From the NCBI GenBank assembly GCA_902781045.1, contig CACZHT010000021.1:1-50911 (forward strand): a stretch of 50,911 bases of DNA, given 5' to 3'. The notes under the pieces were generated by a model. That model made no database searches, was not told where the DNA came from, and saw nothing but the letters and a program-made list of their open reading frames with translations. The stretch is from an uncultured Bacteroidales bacterium. GTDB lineage: Bacteria; Bacteroidota; Bacteroidia; Bacteroidales; Muribaculaceae. Each line of letters opens with the position of its first letter. Within the stretch, counting starts at the first letter, position 1. This document shows positions 23,073-33,127 of the stretch, in pieces. The translations under genes and the position numbers were made by a program.

Positions 23073-24770
23073 ATGAAACTGTTCAAAAACCAACATATCC
23101 TTTTCTGGCTGTTTCTGGCAATGTTGATATTGCCCAACCTGTTCATGTTTTTCACCGAGTCGACAGGGACACTGACCCGTGTGGTCAATATCTTGTTGCC
23201 ATTGGGAGCCTATTGGCTGGCCATGACGCTCAAGGCCAAGCCCGGCCACATGTTCTGGTGGCTCTTCTTCTTTCATTTCCTGGCCGCTTTCCAGATTGTG
23301 CTGCTCTACCTCTTCGGCGAGTCGCCCATCGCTGTCGACATGTTTCTCAATGTCATCACAACCAACCCCACCGAGGTGGGCGAGCTGCTCTCGCAGCTGC
23401 TGCCGTCGGTCATCTTTGTCATCGTGGTCTATGGCACGGGCATCGCACTGAGCATCGTCTCCATCCGCAACCGGGCCACCCTGCGCGAGGCATTCCGCCA
23501 CAACCAGCGCATCATCGGCGGGGCGGTGCTGGCCGTCGGACTTGTCCTGCTCGGCGTCAATTGCGTCAAGGACAAGCGCTTCGTCATCCAGGACGACATC
23601 TTCCCCGTCAACGGCACCTACAACTTCCTCCTGGCCTTTGAGCGGGCCTATCAGTCGGCCAACTATCACAACACGTCGGCCGGCTTCAAGCACGGTGCCG
23701 TGCTCACGCGCCGCGACTCGGTGCCCGAGGTCTATGTCTTGGTCATCGGCGAGACGCTATTTGCCGACCACATGGCGCTCTATGGCTACGACAGTCCCAC
23801 CACGCCGCACCTGCAGGGCGACTCTATCGCGCGCTCGCTGGTCTATTACCGCGATGCCATCACCATGAGCAACACCACACACAAGAGTGTGCCACTGCTG
23901 CTCACACCCGTCGCCAGCCAGGGCGACTACGACAGCCTCTACTGCGAGCGGGGACTTATCAGTGCCTTCGAGGAGGCCGGGTTCAAGACCTCGTTCTACA
24001 GCAACCAGCGGCGCAACGGATCGTTCATCGACTTCCTGGGCTGCGAGGCACAGGACATACATTTCATTAAGGACAGTCTGCCGCTCACGGCCAACCCCTA
24101 CGACGAACAGCTGGTCACGCTCCTCGACCGCCGCCTCAAGGCCCAGTCAACTCAGCCCCTGCTCATCGTGCTGCACTGCTACGGCTCGCACTTCGAGTAC
24201 CGCGACCGCTATCCCGCTGCCCGACAGGTGTTCGGCGACACTGACTATCCCACCGCCGAGCGTAAGTACCGCCAGCAGCTGGTCAACGCCTACGACAACA
24301 CCGTCGCCTATGCCGACTATGTGCTCAGCCGCGTCATGGCCACGCTCCATGCCAGTGGCCGCCGCGCGGTCATGCTCTACACCAGCGACCATGGCGAGGA
24401 CATCTTCGACGACAGCCGCGGACGCTTCCTCCACGCATCGCCCATCCCCACCTACTACCAGCTGCGTGTGCCCTTCATCGCCTGGGCCACCGACTCATGG
24501 CGCGAGGCACACCCCGCGCAGTGGCAGACGCTGGCCGCCAACGCGCAGCGGCCCATCTCGACCAACATGGTGATGTATCACACCCTGCTCGACATGGCCG
24601 GCATTCGCACCCGCTTGCTGCGGCCCGACCTGGCGCTGGACAATGCGGCTTTCAAGCCCGCACAGCGGCTCTATGTCAACGACCACAACGAGCTACGCAC
24701 CCTCGACAACTGCGGCCTCAAGCCACTCGACGTCGACCAGTTCGCCAAGCATCGCCTCAAATACCCCTAA
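23073..24770 (+). CDS. Phosphoethanolamine transferase (EptA-like, sulfatase fold)
   Basis: A 565-residue inner-membrane enzyme. Five membrane helices lie within about residues 10-165; the rest is periplasmic with the alkaline-phosphatase/sulfatase fold. Expected zinc and catalytic features are present: Glu227 in VLVIGET, Thr269 in SNTTHKSVP as the likely nucleophile, and DHGE at 439-442 followed by a His-containing LHASPIP. It should transfer phosphoethanolamine from phosphatidylethanolamine to lipid A or another glycan, altering surface charge and sensitivity to cationic peptides; substrate is inferred. The gene ends 342 bp before the convergent MATE exporter, and the gap is filled by an inverted minisatellite. 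Confidence 0.88.
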   Translation: MKLFKNQHILFWLFLAMLILPNLFMFFTESTGTLTRVVNILLPLGAYWLAMTLKAKPGHMFWWLFFFHFLAAFQIVLLYLFGESPIAVDMFLNVITTNPTEVGELLSQLLPSVIFVIVVYGTGIALSIVSIRNRATLREAFRHNQRIIGGAVLAVGLVLLGVNCVKDKRFVIQDDIFPVNGTYNFLLAFERAYQSANYHNTSAGFKHGAVLTRRDSVPEVYVLVIGETLFADHMALYGYDSPTTPHLQGDSIARSLVYYRDAITMSNTTHKSVPLLLTPVASQGDYDSLYCERGLISAFEEAGFKTSFYSNQRRNGSFIDFLGCEAQDIHFIKDSLPLTANPYDEQLVTLLDRRLKAQSTQPLLIVLHCYGSHFEYRDRYPAARQVFGDTDYPTAERKYRQQLVNAYDNTVAYADYVLSRVMATLHASGRRAVMLYTSDHGEDIFDDSRGRFLHASPIPTYYQLRVPFIAWATDSWREAHPAQWQTLAANAQRPISTNMVMYHTLLDMAGIRTRLLRPDLALDNAAFKPAQRLYVNDHNELRTLDNCGLKPLDVDQFAKHRLKYP

Positions 24771-24786
24771 CCGCCGCTCACGACTG

Positions 24787-25108
24787 CTGGGAGCCCTGGA
24801 AGTCCTGGGAGCCCTGGAAGCTCTGGGAGTTCTGGGAGCCCTGAGAGCTCTGGGAACCCTGGGAGCTCTGGGAGCTCTGGGAGCTCTGGGAGTTCTGGGA
24901 GCTCTGGGAGCCCTGGGAGCTCTAGGAGCCCTGGGAGCCAGTTCCCCTCCCCTTTCCCAAAGGGGAGGGGTCAGGGGTGGGGTTTGACTCCCAGGATTCC
25001 CAGCCCTCCCAGCTCTCTCAGTCCTCCCAGCCCTCCCAGCTCTCCCAGCTCTCCCAGCCCTCCCAGCCCTCCCAGTTTTCCCAGTCCTCCCAGTCCTCCC
25101 AGCTCTCC
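24787..25108. repeat. Giant inverted minisatellite: 9-bp repeats flanking a REP hairpin
   Basis: The left arm (24787-24939) is 17 consecutive 9-bp units of CTGGGAGCT type. The centre (24942-24987) is a REP-like hairpin CCCCTCCCCTTT / AAGGGGAGGGG with a GGGTGGGG tail. The right arm (about 24985-25108) repeats TCCCAGCYC units, roughly complementary to the left arm. The whole 320 bp lies between convergent genes and fills that gap; in RNA it could fold into one long imperfect hairpin, serving as a terminator on both strands. Confidence 0.9.
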
Positions 25109-25112
25109 CAGG

Positions 25113-26456
25113 CTATTTCATGCGCAGCGCGTGCAGGCTAAGCGGGATGGCCAGCACGAACGAGATGGCATCGGCCACGGCCTGCGCCATCTCGATGCCC
25201 GGCAAGCCCAGCAGCCAATGCCCCAGAAACAGTGCCGGAAGGAAGAAGATGCCATGGCGGGCCGAGGCCATAATCACAGCGGGAATGGTGCGGCGGATGT
25301 TCTGCAGATACATGTTCGACATCACGATGAATCCGCTCAACGGGAACGACAGGCACTGATAGCGCAGCACCTCGGCACCTATCTCAACCACACGCGCATC
25401 GTGCGAGACAAACAGCTCCACCAGTGGGCCAGCTAGCACATAGCCGGCCACAGCCAGCACCGAGCAGTAGAGGGTCAACACCTCAACACTGTGCCAGAAC
25501 GCGGCACGCACGCGGTCGTAGTGACCCGCGCCGTAGTTGAATCCGCACACCGGCTGGAATCCCTGGCCATAGCCTATCATCGCAGCACCCGCAAGCATGG
25601 CTATGCGTCCCACCACCGAGAAGGCGGCAATCGCCTCATCGCCATGATACGATGCCATCAGGTTCAGACAGATGACCGAGATGCTCATCAGACTTTGGCG
25701 GGCCAGCGACGGAAGGCCACCGGCTGCAATCTCGGCATAGCGGTGCAGGGTGGGGCGGAACTGACGCAAACGGATGGGAAGGCCGCCATTGCGACCTGTC
25801 AGAAACAGCATCAGCACAAATCCGGACAATTGCGACACCGCCGTGGCCAGACCCGCGCCTCGGATGCCAAGCCCCAGGCCGAAGATGAGCAACGGGTCGA
25901 GCGCGATGTTCAGCAAGGCACCCGACAGGATGCCCAGCATGGCCAGCGACGCATTGCCCTGTTGGCGCATCTGGTTGTTCATCGTGAAGCACCCCATGAT
26001 GAACGGAGTGCCTAATAATATATAGGTGAAATAGTCGCGGGCGAATGGCATGATTGTCGCCGTAGAACCCAGAAAGTGCAGGATGGGATCCATCAGGGCA
26101 AAACCCACTGCCGCAAGCAGCACACCCGTGCCCACCGACGACACCAACCCCACCGAGGCCATCAAGCCGGCCTGGTCGATGTCCTGGCGGCCCAGCGCGC
26201 GAGAGATATAGTTGCCCGACCCTTGACCGAAGAAGAACGCGATGGCCTGTATCAGCGTCATGTAGCTGAACACGATGCCCATCGCTGCAACCGACTGCGT
26301 GTTGATCTGACCCACAAAGAACGTGTCGGCCAGGTTGTAGATGCCCGAGACCAGCATGCTCACAATCGACGGCAGCGCCAACTGTGTCACCAGACGGCCC
26401 ACCGGCTGGGTGGTCATCTTCACAAACTTCTGTTGCTGAGCCTGCGTGGGTTTCAT
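25113..26456 (-). CDS. MATE family multidrug exporter
   Basis: A 447-residue inner-membrane transporter with the 12-helix MATE layout. The N-terminal helix LVTQLALPSIVSMLVSGIYN, then LADTFFVGQINTQSVAAMGI, and the second-half counterpart GYGQGFQPVCGFNYGAGHYD are characteristic. It would export cationic compounds or metabolites using Na+ or H+; substrate cannot be predicted. The length is normal and no frameshift is seen. A TAACTTTG box at 26479-26486 lies 22 nt before the ATG, giving a very short leader. The 3' end abuts the inverted minisatellite. Confidence 0.93.
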   Translation of the reverse strand: MKPTQAQQQKFVKMTTQPVGRLVTQLALPSIVSMLVSGIYNLADTFFVGQINTQSVAAMGIVFSYMTLIQAIAFFFGQGSGNYISRALGRQDIDQAGLMASVGLVSSVGTGVLLAAVGFALMDPILHFLGSTATIMPFARDYFTYILLGTPFIMGCFTMNNQMRQQGNASLAMLGILSGALLNIALDPLLIFGLGLGIRGAGLATAVSQLSGFVLMLFLTGRNGGLPIRLRQFRPTLHRYAEIAAGGLPSLARQSLMSISVICLNLMASYHGDEAIAAFSVVGRIAMLAGAAMIGYGQGFQPVCGFNYGAGHYDRVRAAFWHSVEVLTLYCSVLAVAGYVLAGPLVELFVSHDARVVEIGAEVLRYQCLSFPLSGFIVMSNMYLQNIRRTIPAVIMASARHGIFFLPALFLGHWLLGLPGIEMAQAVADAISFVLAIPLSLHALRMK

Positions 26457-26478
26457 TGTCGGTTCTCCAAAAAGCGTG

Positions 26479-26486
26479 CAAAGTTA
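26479..26486 (-). promoter_or_regulatory. -7 box TAACTTTG of the MATE gene
   Basis: The minus strand reads TAACTTTG, 22 nt before the ATG at 26456. Confidence 0.7.
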
Positions 26487-26560
26487 CAGCTTTTTGACCC
26501 AACAACCATCAGCTGAATCCAAAATTTAGTTTTTTTCATTTTTACACCGGCCATCTTCCT

Positions 26561-26605
26561 CTTTTCCCCTCCCCTGCCAGGGAAGGGGTGAGGGGTGGGA
26601 TTGAA
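26561..26605. repeat. REP-like GC hairpin
   Basis: TTTTCCCCTCCCCTGCC facing GGGAAGGGGTGAGGGGTGGG, a member of the family seen at 13319 and 24942. The 371-bp gap 26457-26827 also holds a CATTGTGCATTGAGCAT element (a copy is near 34610) and the dnaK control region. Confidence 0.75.
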
Positions 26606-26690
26606 CATGTTCAGCGATTCGCCGGTTACCCGCATGTCTGCCATAATGCCATTGTGCATTGAGCATAGTGTATTGGGCATTACCGAGAAG

Positions 26691-26726
26691 TGACATCTTG
26701 TCAGAGACAAGGGCGGCAGCTTTGTC
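26691..26726 (+). promoter_or_regulatory. TGACA/TGTCA inverted repeats upstream of the dnaK promoter
   Basis: TGACATCTTGTCA (26691-26703) is a perfect inverted repeat with a 3-nt spacer. GACA (26706-26709) and TGTC (26723-26726) then form GACA-N13-TGTC, the same spacing found before the sigma-54 promoter at 7170. A candidate activator-binding array ending 12 nt before the -24 element. Confidence 0.45.
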
Positions 26727-26736
26727 ACTTTTTGCG

Positions 26737-26753
26737 TTGGCACGTCATTTGCT
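26737..26753 (+). promoter_or_regulatory. Sigma-54 (RpoN) promoter of dnaK
   Basis: TTGGCACGTCATTTGCT fits YTGGCACG-N4-TTGCW with exactly 10 nt between GG and GC. It would start transcription about 65 nt before the dnaK ATG. No TAnnTTTG box and no CIRCE element was seen in the same region. Confidence 0.7.
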
Positions 26754-26827
26754 CAACTCATTGCGGTTGCTCACCGCGAGTGACCATGACATTATTCAGA
26801 TTATTAACAAACAAAAAAGATAAGAAA

Positions 26828-28768
26828 ATGGGAAAGATTATTGGTATCGACCTGGGAACCACCAACTCGTGTGTTTCCGTTCTTGAGGGTAAAAACCCCG
26901 TCGTGATCCCCAACAGTGAGGGTCGCAACACAACGCCATCGGTCGTGGCGTTTAAGGAAAATGGTGAGCGCATCGTGGGCGACCCCGCTAAGCGTCAGGC
27001 CATCATGAACCCCACCGGCACGGTATTCTCGATCAAGCGTTTCATGGGCGAAACGATGGATCATGTGACCAAGGATGTTGAGCGCATGCCCTACAAGGTG
27101 GTGGCCAACAGCAACAACCAGCCGCGCGTCGAGATTGGCGGTCGTCAGTACACACCGCAGGAAATCTCGGCCATGGTGCTGCAGAAGATGAAGAAGACTG
27201 CCGAGGACTACCTCGGAACCACTGTCGACAGTGCCGTCATCACCGTGCCTGCCTACTTCGGCGACGCGCAGCGTAAGGCCACTATCGAGGCTGGTGAGAT
27301 TGCCGGACTGAAGGTGGAGCGCATCGTCAACGAGCCTACCGCAGCCGCTCTGGCCTATGGTCTGGACAAGACCGACGATGACAAGCGCATCGCTGTGTTC
27401 GACCTGGGTGGTGGTACATTCGATATCTCGATTCTCGAGCTGGGTGGCGGCGTGTTTGAGGTCAAGTCGACCAACGGCGATACTCACCTGGGCGGCGATG
27501 ACTTCGACCAGCGCATCATCACTTGGCTGGCCGACGAGTTCCAGAAGCAGGAAGGCATCGACCTGCGTCGCGACCCCATGGCACTCCAGCGACTCAAAGA
27601 GGCTGCCGAGAAGGCCAAGATCGAGCTGTCAAGCTCGACCAGCACCGAGATCAACCTGCCTTACATCACGCAGCAGGACGGCATGCCCAAGCACCTGGTC
27701 AAGACGCTGAGCCGCGCCATGTTCGAGCAGCTGTGCGACGACCTGATCCAGGCCACCATCCGTCCGTGCGAGCAGGCGCTGCGCGATGCCAACCTCAGCA
27801 CCAGCGACATCGACGAGGTCATCCTGGTGGGCGGCAGCACGCGTATCCCCGCCATCCAGCAGATTGTCGAGCGTTTCTTCGGCAAGGCACCGTCTAAGGG
27901 CGTTAACCCTGATGAGGTGGTCGCCGTCGGCGCAGCCATCCAGGGCGGTGTCATCAGCGGCGAGCTGCATGATGAGGGCATTGTCCTGCTCGATGTCATC
28001 CCCCTGTCGGTGGGCATCGAGACACTGGGCGGCGTGATGACCAAGCTCATCGATGCCAACACCACCATCCCCGTGCGCAAGAGCCAGGTGTTCTCGACTG
28101 CGGCCGACAACCAGCCCGAGGTCGAGGTGCATGTCCTGCAGGGCGAGCGCCCCATGGCCAAGGACTGCAAGACGCTGGGCCGCTTCCACCTCGACGGCAT
28201 CGCTCCCGCACCCCGTGGCGTCCCGCAGATCGAGGTCTCGTTTGATGTCGACAAGAATGGCGTGATCAACGTCAGCGCCAAGGACAAGGCCACCGGCAAG
28301 GAGCAGAGCATCCGCATCGAGGCCAGCAGCGGACTGACCGACGACGAGATCCAGCGCATGAAGGACGAGGCTGCGGCCAACGCCGCTGCCGATGCCAAGG
28401 AGAAGGAGCGCATCGACAAACTCAACGAGGCCGACGCTCTCATCTTCCAGACCGAAAAGACCATAAAGGAAGCTGGCGACAAACTGCCCGCCGACCTCAA
28501 GTCGCAGATCGAGACCGCTCTGGGCAAACTCAAGGATGCCCACAAGGCACAGGACCTCGCAGCCATCGACGTGGCCAAGAAGGAGCTGGAGGATCTCTTC
28601 CAGAAGATGTATCAGGCAGCCGGTGCCGCTGGCGCTCAAGGCCAGCCCGGTGGACCGCAAGGCCCCTTCGGTGGCGCACAAGGCCCCTTCGGAGGTCAGC
28701 AGGGACCGCAGCAGGGCGGCAACCAGAACGGCGGAGCCGAGGATGTCCCCTTCGAGGAAGTGAAATAA
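26828..28768 (+). CDS. dnaK: Chaperone DnaK (Hsp70)
   Basis: A 646-residue cytoplasmic Hsp70. It begins [20 protein letters not shown] (ATPase phosphate-1 motif), has [13 protein letters not shown] and [20 protein letters not shown] in the nucleotide-binding domain, [12 protein letters not shown] near residue 335, the substrate-binding domain from about 390 and a Gly/Gln-rich tail ending in EDVPFEEVK. It folds nascent and stressed proteins with DnaJ and GrpE, whose genes are not next to it here. It is monocistronic, with a strong terminator 30 nt after the stop. The start at 26828 was chosen because the in-frame sequence upstream overlaps the promoter. Regulation appears to be sigma-54 based, which is unusual for dnaK. 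Confidence 0.98.
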   Translation: MGKIIGIDLGTTNSCVSVLEGKNPVVIPNSEGRNTTPSVVAFKENGERIVGDPAKRQAIMNPTGTVFSIKRFMGETMDHVTKDVERMPYKVVANSNNQPRVEIGGRQYTPQEISAMVLQKMKKTAEDYLGTTVDSAVITVPAYFGDAQRKATIEAGEIAGLKVERIVNEPTAAALAYGLDKTDDDKRIAVFDLGGGTFDISILELGGGVFEVKSTNGDTHLGGDDFDQRIITWLADEFQKQEGIDLRRDPMALQRLKEAAEKAKIELSSSTSTEINLPYITQQDGMPKHLVKTLSRAMFEQLCDDLIQATIRPCEQALRDANLSTSDIDEVILVGGSTRIPAIQQIVERFFGKAPSKGVNPDEVVAVGAAIQGGVISGELHDEGIVLLDVIPLSVGIETLGGVMTKLIDANTTIPVRKSQVFSTAADNQPEVEVHVLQGERPMAKDCKTLGRFHLDGIAPAPRGVPQIEVSFDVDKNGVINVSAKDKATGKEQSIRIEASSGLTDDEIQRMKDEAAANAAADAKEKERIDKLNEADALIFQTEKTIKEAGDKLPADLKSQIETALGKLKDAHKAQDLAAIDVAKKELEDLFQKMYQAAGAAGAQGQPGGPQGPFGGAQGPFGGQQGPQQGGNQNGGAEDVPFEEVK

Positions 28769-28796
28769 AACACACATCGTCTCATAACACTCTCTG

Positions 28797-28835
28797 CGGG
28801 TGTTGCCCAATCAAATGGGGCAACACCCGTATTTT
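28797..28835 (+). terminator. Terminator of dnaK
   Basis: Perfect 12-bp stem CGGGTGTTGCCC / GGGCAACACCCG (28797-28808 with 28818-28829), followed by TATTTTAT. Confidence 0.92.
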
Positions 28836-29078
28836 ATACCCCGGCCCAACCCCTGGTGTGCCGCGTGATCATCAGGCATAGTGCCTTCAGCTCCCCCTCG
28901 TAGAAGTGTGACTGGGTTGTGTGAGCATCTTTTTTGCGTAAGCCGCGGCATTGTCACGGCCATATGTCTGCAAGGTTGTCCGCCTCAGGCGTGTGGGCAA
29001 CCGAGCTCGGAGAATATTGTAATCAAAAATCTGAGGACAAAAAATAACGCTCAATTTTCAATTCTCGACAAAAAGCAG
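28836..29078. other. Intergenic region dnaK-lepA without recognised gene
   Basis: It contains a partial copy of the dispersed TGCCGCGTGATCA element near 28859 and a weak hairpin GGTTGTCC / GGGCAACC (about 28973-29002). I see no coding frame or RNA family here. Confidence 0.5.
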
Positions 29079-29086
29079 TAACTTTG
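29079..29086 (+). promoter_or_regulatory. -7 box TAACTTTG of lepA
   Basis: TAACTTTG, 33 nt before the ATG at 29120. Confidence 0.7.
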
Positions 29087-29119
29087 CAGTTTCAATTGAA
29101 ATACCGCTTTTTGAACGAT

Positions 29120-30907
29120 ATGGACAAAATAAGAAACTTCTGCATCGTCGCGCACATCGACCACGGCAAGAGCACGCTGGCCGACCGACTGCTCGAGTAC
29201 ACCAACACCGTCGTGGGCAAGGACATGCAGGCGCAGGTGCTCGACGATATGGACCTTGAGCGCGAGCGCGGCATCACCATCAAGAGCCATGCTATACAGA
29301 TGGACTATGTGCTTGACGGAGAGAAATATACGCTCAATCTCATCGACACCCCGGGACACGTCGACTTCTCCTACGAGGTGTCGCGCTCCATCGCCGCTTG
29401 CGAGGGCGCGTTGCTCGTCGTCGACGCCACACAGGGTGTGCAGGCACAGACCATCAGCAACCTGTATATGGCCATCGACAACGGCCTGGAGATCATCCCC
29501 GTCATCAACAAGATAGACATGGACAGCGCGCACCCCGACGAGGTCGAGGACGAGATTGTCGAACTGCTGGGCTGTGACCCCGGCGACATCCTGCGCTGCA
29601 GCGCGCGCACCGGCGTGGGCATCCCCGAGATCATGGAGGCCATCGTGCGCCGCATACCCGCCCCCAAGGGCGACCCCGAGGCTCCGCTGCAGGCCCTAAT
29701 CTTCGACTCGGTGTTCAACCCCTTCCGCGGCATCATCGTCTACTTCAAAATCCTCAATGGCACCCTCGGCAAGAACGACTTTGTCAAGTTTGTCAACACC
29801 CAGAAGGAGTATCACGTCGACGAGATGGGTGTGCTCAAGCTGCAGCTGTCGCCCCGTGACCGACTCAGCGCCGGCAACGTGGGCTACATCATCTCGGGCA
29901 TCAAAAACTCGGTCGAGGTGCGTGTGGGCGACACCATCACCCATGTGCAGGCGCCCTGCGACCGGGCCATCGAGGGCTTCCAGGAGGTCAAACCCATGGT
30001 GTTTGCCGGTGTCTATCCCATCGAGCCCGAGGACTTCGAGAACCTGCGGGCCTCGCTCGAGAAGCTGCAGCTCAACGATGCCGCCCTGACGTTCACCCCC
30101 GAGTCGAGTGTGGCGCTGGGCTTCGGATTCCGCTGCGGTTTCTTGGGCCTGCTGCACATGGAGATTGTGCAGGAGCGGCTGAGCCGCGAGTTCAACATGG
30201 AGGTCATCACCACCGTGCCCAACGTGTCCTATAAGGTTTATGACAAGAAGGGCAACATGACCGAAGTGCACAACCCCGCCGGACTGCCCGATGTCACTCT
30301 CATCGAGAAGATCGAGGAGCCTTATATCCGTGCCAGTATCATCACTCTGAGCGAGTTTATGGGACCCATCATCACCTTGTGTCTGGCTAAGCGCGGCGAA
30401 CTCGCCAAGCAGGAGTACATCTCGGGCAACCGCATGGAGCTGACCTTCGACATCCCCCTGGGCGAGATAGTCATAGACTTCTACGACAAGCTCAAGAGCA
30501 TCTCGAAGGGCTATGCGTCGTTCGACTACTATATCAACGGCTTCCGCGAATCCAAACTCATCAAGCTCGACATCCTGCTCAACGGCCAGCAGGTCGATGC
30601 CCTGAGTGCGCTCACCCACGTCGACAACGCCGTGTCGCTGGGCCGCCGCATGTGCGAGAAACTCAAGGACTTGATTCCGCGCCAGCAGTTCGACATCGCC
30701 ATCCAGGCAGCCATCGGGGCCAAAATCATCGCCCGCGAGACGGTGCGCCAGGTGCGCAAGGATGTCACCGCCAAGTGTTATGGCGGCGACGTGAGCCGAA
30801 AGCGCAAGCTGCTCGAGAAGCAGAAGGCCGGCAAGAAGCGCATGAAGCAGATCGGCACCGTCCAGGTGCCCCAGAAGGCCTTCCTCGCCGTACTCAAGCT
30901 CGACTAG
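29120..30907 (+). CDS. lepA: Elongation factor 4 (LepA), translational GTPase
   Basis: A 595-residue ribosome-associated GTPase. The G domain shows G1 [16 protein letters not shown]2 [13 protein letters not shown]3 DTPGHVDF and G4 NKIDMDSA; the LepA-specific C-terminal region ([20 protein letters not shown], then [20 protein letters not shown]) distinguishes it from EF-G. It acts on stalled or initiating ribosomes. The ATG at 29120 ([14 protein letters not shown]) is chosen over an in-frame ATG at 29084 because the promoter box ends at 29086. It is followed closely by hisS but with its own AT-rich spacer. Confidence 0.97.
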   Translation: MDKIRNFCIVAHIDHGKSTLADRLLEYTNTVVGKDMQAQVLDDMDLERERGITIKSHAIQMDYVLDGEKYTLNLIDTPGHVDFSYEVSRSIAACEGALLVVDATQGVQAQTISNLYMAIDNGLEIIPVINKIDMDSAHPDEVEDEIVELLGCDPGDILRCSARTGVGIPEIMEAIVRRIPAPKGDPEAPLQALIFDSVFNPFRGIIVYFKILNGTLGKNDFVKFVNTQKEYHVDEMGVLKLQLSPRDRLSAGNVGYIISGIKNSVEVRVGDTITHVQAPCDRAIEGFQEVKPMVFAGVYPIEPEDFENLRASLEKLQLNDAALTFTPESSVALGFGFRCGFLGLLHMEIVQERLSREFNMEVITTVPNVSYKVYDKKGNMTEVHNPAGLPDVTLIEKIEEPYIRASIITLSEFMGPIITLCLAKRGELAKQEYISGNRMELTFDIPLGEIVIDFYDKLKSISKGYASFDYYINGFRESKLIKLDILLNGQQVDALSALTHVDNAVSLGRRMCEKLKDLIPRQQFDIAIQAAIGAKIIARETVRQVRKDVTAKCYGGDVSRKRKLLEKQKAGKKRMKQIGTVQVPQKAFLAVLKLD

Positions 30908-30957
30908 ACTTTGAGTTTCGAGCTTTGAAAATCTAGGCGTTAGTCCTTGCTTCTCGA

Positions 30958-30992
30958 TTATGAATTATAAATTATAAATTATGAATTAATTA
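30958..30992. repeat. AT-rich 5' element before hisS
   Basis: Tandem ATTATAAATTATGAATT-type units end 3 nt before the hisS ATG. The final 24 nt, ending ATGAATTAATTAA, are repeated exactly at 40374-40397 before the DUF58 gene. Confidence 0.85.
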
Positions 30993-30995
30993 AGA

Positions 30996-32351
30996 ATGAA
31001 ACCATCGATTCCTAAAGGCACGCGCGACTTCTCGCCCATCGAGATGGCTAAGCGCAATTATATATTCAACACCATCCGTGAGGTGTTTCAGCTCTATGGA
31101 TTCCAGCAGATTGAGACTCCGGCCATGGAGAACCTGTCGACCCTCATGGGCAAGTATGGCGAAGAGGGCGACAAACTCTTGTTCAAAATCCTGAACAGCG
31201 GCGACTTTCTCAAAGACGCCCCGTCCGAGCTGCTGGAGCAGCGCGACTCGCTGCACCTGACCAACAAAATCAGCGAGAAAGGGTTGCGCTACGACTTGAC
31301 AGTGCCTTTTGCACGCTATGTGGTGCAACATCGCAACGACCTGCAGATGCCCTTCAAGCGCTACCAAATCCAGCCCGTGTGGCGGGCCGACCGACCGCAG
31401 AAGGGCCGTTATCGCGAGTTCTATCAGTGCGATGCCGACATCGTGGGCAGTGACTCGCTGCTCAACGAGGTCGAGCTGGTCACACTCATCGACGAGGTGT
31501 TCCGTCGCTTCGGGGTGCGCATCGTCATCAAGCTCAACAACCGCAAGGTGCTCAGCGGCATCGCCGAGGTCATCGGTGCCCCCGACCGGCTCATTGACAT
31601 CACCGTCGCCATCGATAAGATGGACAAGATAGGTCTCGACAACGTCAACGCCGAGCTGCTGGACAAAGGTCTGGACCAGGGCCAGGTCGACGCACTGCAG
31701 CCACTGCTCACGCTGGACGGCACCACCGAGCAAAAGCTCGAGACACTCAACCGGCTGCTGGCTGGCAGCGAGGTGGGACGCAAGGGCATCGACGAGTTGC
31801 GTTTTGTCATCGACCATGTGGCACAGCTGGGAACCACCGCCACCGTCGAGCTGGACGTGTCGCTGGCGCGCGGCTTGAACTACTACACCGGCACCATCCT
31901 TGAGGTCAAGGCAGTGGATGTGGCCATCGGCAGCATCACTGGCGGCGGTCGCTACGACAACCTGACGGGAGTGTTCGGTATGCCGGGACTTTCGGGAGTG
32001 GGATTCAGCTTCGGGGCCGACCGCATCTTCGACGTGCTCAACGCGCTTGACCTCTATCCGGCCGACACCGTGGCATCTGCTAAGGTGTTGTTCATTAACT
32101 TTGGCGAGCGCGAGGCTGTCGCCTCACTAGGCCATGTTATGGCTCTGCGCAAGGCTGGCATTAGTGCCGAGTTGTTCCCCGACACGGCCAAGATGAAGAA
32201 GCAGATGAATTATGCCAACGACCGCCACTTCCCCTACGTGGCCATTGTGGGCGAGACCGAGCTTGAGCAGGGCACCGTCACGCTCAAGAACATGGCCACT
32301 GGCGAACAGCAGCAGCTCACCCGCGACCAGCTCATCGCCGCCCTCAAGTGA
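30996..32351 (+). CDS. hisS: Histidyl-tRNA synthetase
   Basis: A 451-residue class II aminoacyl-tRNA synthetase. It starts [20 protein letters not shown], carries motif 1 ([14 protein letters not shown]), motif 2 ([30 protein letters not shown]), the histidine-specific [16 protein letters not shown] and [12 protein letters not shown] segments and motif 3 ([15 protein letters not shown]). The C-terminal anticodon-binding domain starts near residue 365 ([16 protein letters not shown]). Length is normal. No clear -7 box was found directly upstream, so it may be read from the lepA promoter; the AT-rich repeat element sits immediately before the start codon. Confidence 0.97.
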   Translation: MKPSIPKGTRDFSPIEMAKRNYIFNTIREVFQLYGFQQIETPAMENLSTLMGKYGEEGDKLLFKILNSGDFLKDAPSELLEQRDSLHLTNKISEKGLRYDLTVPFARYVVQHRNDLQMPFKRYQIQPVWRADRPQKGRYREFYQCDADIVGSDSLLNEVELVTLIDEVFRRFGVRIVIKLNNRKVLSGIAEVIGAPDRLIDITVAIDKMDKIGLDNVNAELLDKGLDQGQVDALQPLLTLDGTTEQKLETLNRLLAGSEVGRKGIDELRFVIDHVAQLGTTATVELDVSLARGLNYYTGTILEVKAVDVAIGSITGGGRYDNLTGVFGMPGLSGVGFSFGADRIFDVLNALDLYPADTVASAKVLFINFGEREAVASLGHVMALRKAGISAELFPDTAKMKKQMNYANDRHFPYVAIVGETELEQGTVTLKNMATGEQQQLTRDQLIAALK

Positions 32352-32359
32352 TTCATTTT

Positions 32360-32457
32360 ATAGACTTTTGTTGTTAGACTTTTGGCTTTAGTTTTTTAGA
32401 CTTTAGGCGTTAGTCGTGGCAACAACTAAAAACTAAAAACTAAAAACTAACAACTAG
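32360..32457. repeat. Low-complexity TTAGACTTT / AACTAAAA inverted repeats
   Basis: T-rich units (TAGACTTTTG, TTAGTTTTT) on the left and AACTAAAA units on the right are mutually complementary, so the spacer can fold into a hairpin between hisS and the Crp/Fnr gene. Confidence 0.75.
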
Positions 32458-32464
32458 AAAAAAG

Positions 32465-33127
32465 GTGTTTGAACAACTCATGCAACTGCCGCTCTTTCAG
32501 GGAGTGAGCGCACAGCAACTGTCGGCATTGGTCGAGAAGATGCCGTTCCATTTCTTGAAGTACGATGACGGTGAGCACATCATCGCCGAGGGTGACACAT
32601 GCACCCATGTGCGTTTTGTCGTTTCGGGACAGGTGAGAGTACGCATGAGCTTCCGCAACCTGAATGTCCAGGTCGAGCAGACCCTGGAGGCTCCCAACGT
32701 GCTGGCACCTGACTACCTCTTCGGCCTCGACACGACCTATCCGTTCACCGTCACGGCGCAAGGCGAGTGCGGCATCATGCAGCTGCTCAAGGCCGACTAC
32801 ATCCGCGTCATCCAGAGCGACAAAGTGTTCTTGTTCAACATCCTCAACTATCTGTCGCGCAACAGCCAGCGTATCACTGCCGGTCTGCTTGACATCAAGC
32901 ATGGATCGGTGGTCGAGCGCATCGCCCTGATGGCAGCTGTTGTCACCACGCAGCTCTCGGCCGATGTGCGCTTCACCTTCTTGCAGAAGGATTTCTGCAC
33001 CCTGCTGGGCACGCAGCGCACCACCCTTGTCAACGCGCTCGAGCACCTCAAGCGCGAGAGCGTGCTCGACTACAACAGCACTCAAATCAATATTCTTAAC
33101 CTCAACGCATTAAGACAGAAGCTATGA
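32465..33127 (+). CDS. Crp/Fnr family transcription regulator
   Basis: A 220-residue regulator with a GTG start. Residues 1-115 form a cyclic-nucleotide-binding-like beta roll (FLKYDDGEHIIAEGDTCTHV; FVVSGQVRVRM), residues 120-150 the dimer helix, and residues 160-215 a winged HTH (FTFLQKDFCTLLGTQRTTLV is the recognition region). Cys residues for an iron-sulphur cluster are not in the FNR arrangement, so an FNR-type cluster is unlikely. The signal is unknown. The stop codon overlaps the start of a four-Cys TSCPD protein by 4 nt (ATGA), so the two are translationally coupled. An ATG at 32480 is an alternative start. Confidence 0.88.
   Translation: MFEQLMQLPLFQGVSAQQLSALVEKMPFHFLKYDDGEHIIAEGDTCTHVRFVVSGQVRVRMSFRNLNVQVEQTLEAPNVLAPDYLFGLDTTYPFTVTAQGECGIMQLLKADYIRVIQSDKVFLFNILNYLSRNSQRITAGLLDIKHGSVVERIALMAAVVTTQLSADVRFTFLQKDFCTLLGTQRTTLVNALEHLKRESVLDYNSTQINILNLNALRQKL

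Noticed and set aside
24787..25108. CRISPR array
   Set aside because: Units of 9 bp without spacers form a minisatellite, and no cas genes are present.
26606..26827. CIRCE-type heat-shock operator upstream of dnaK
   Set aside because: No TTAGCACTC-N9-GAGTGCTAA-like repeat is present; the inverted repeats there are TGACA/TGTCA.
27629..28810. Long open frame antisense to dnaK
   Set aside because: It mirrors dnaK codon structure, has no recognisable domain or promoter, and runs through the dnaK terminator.
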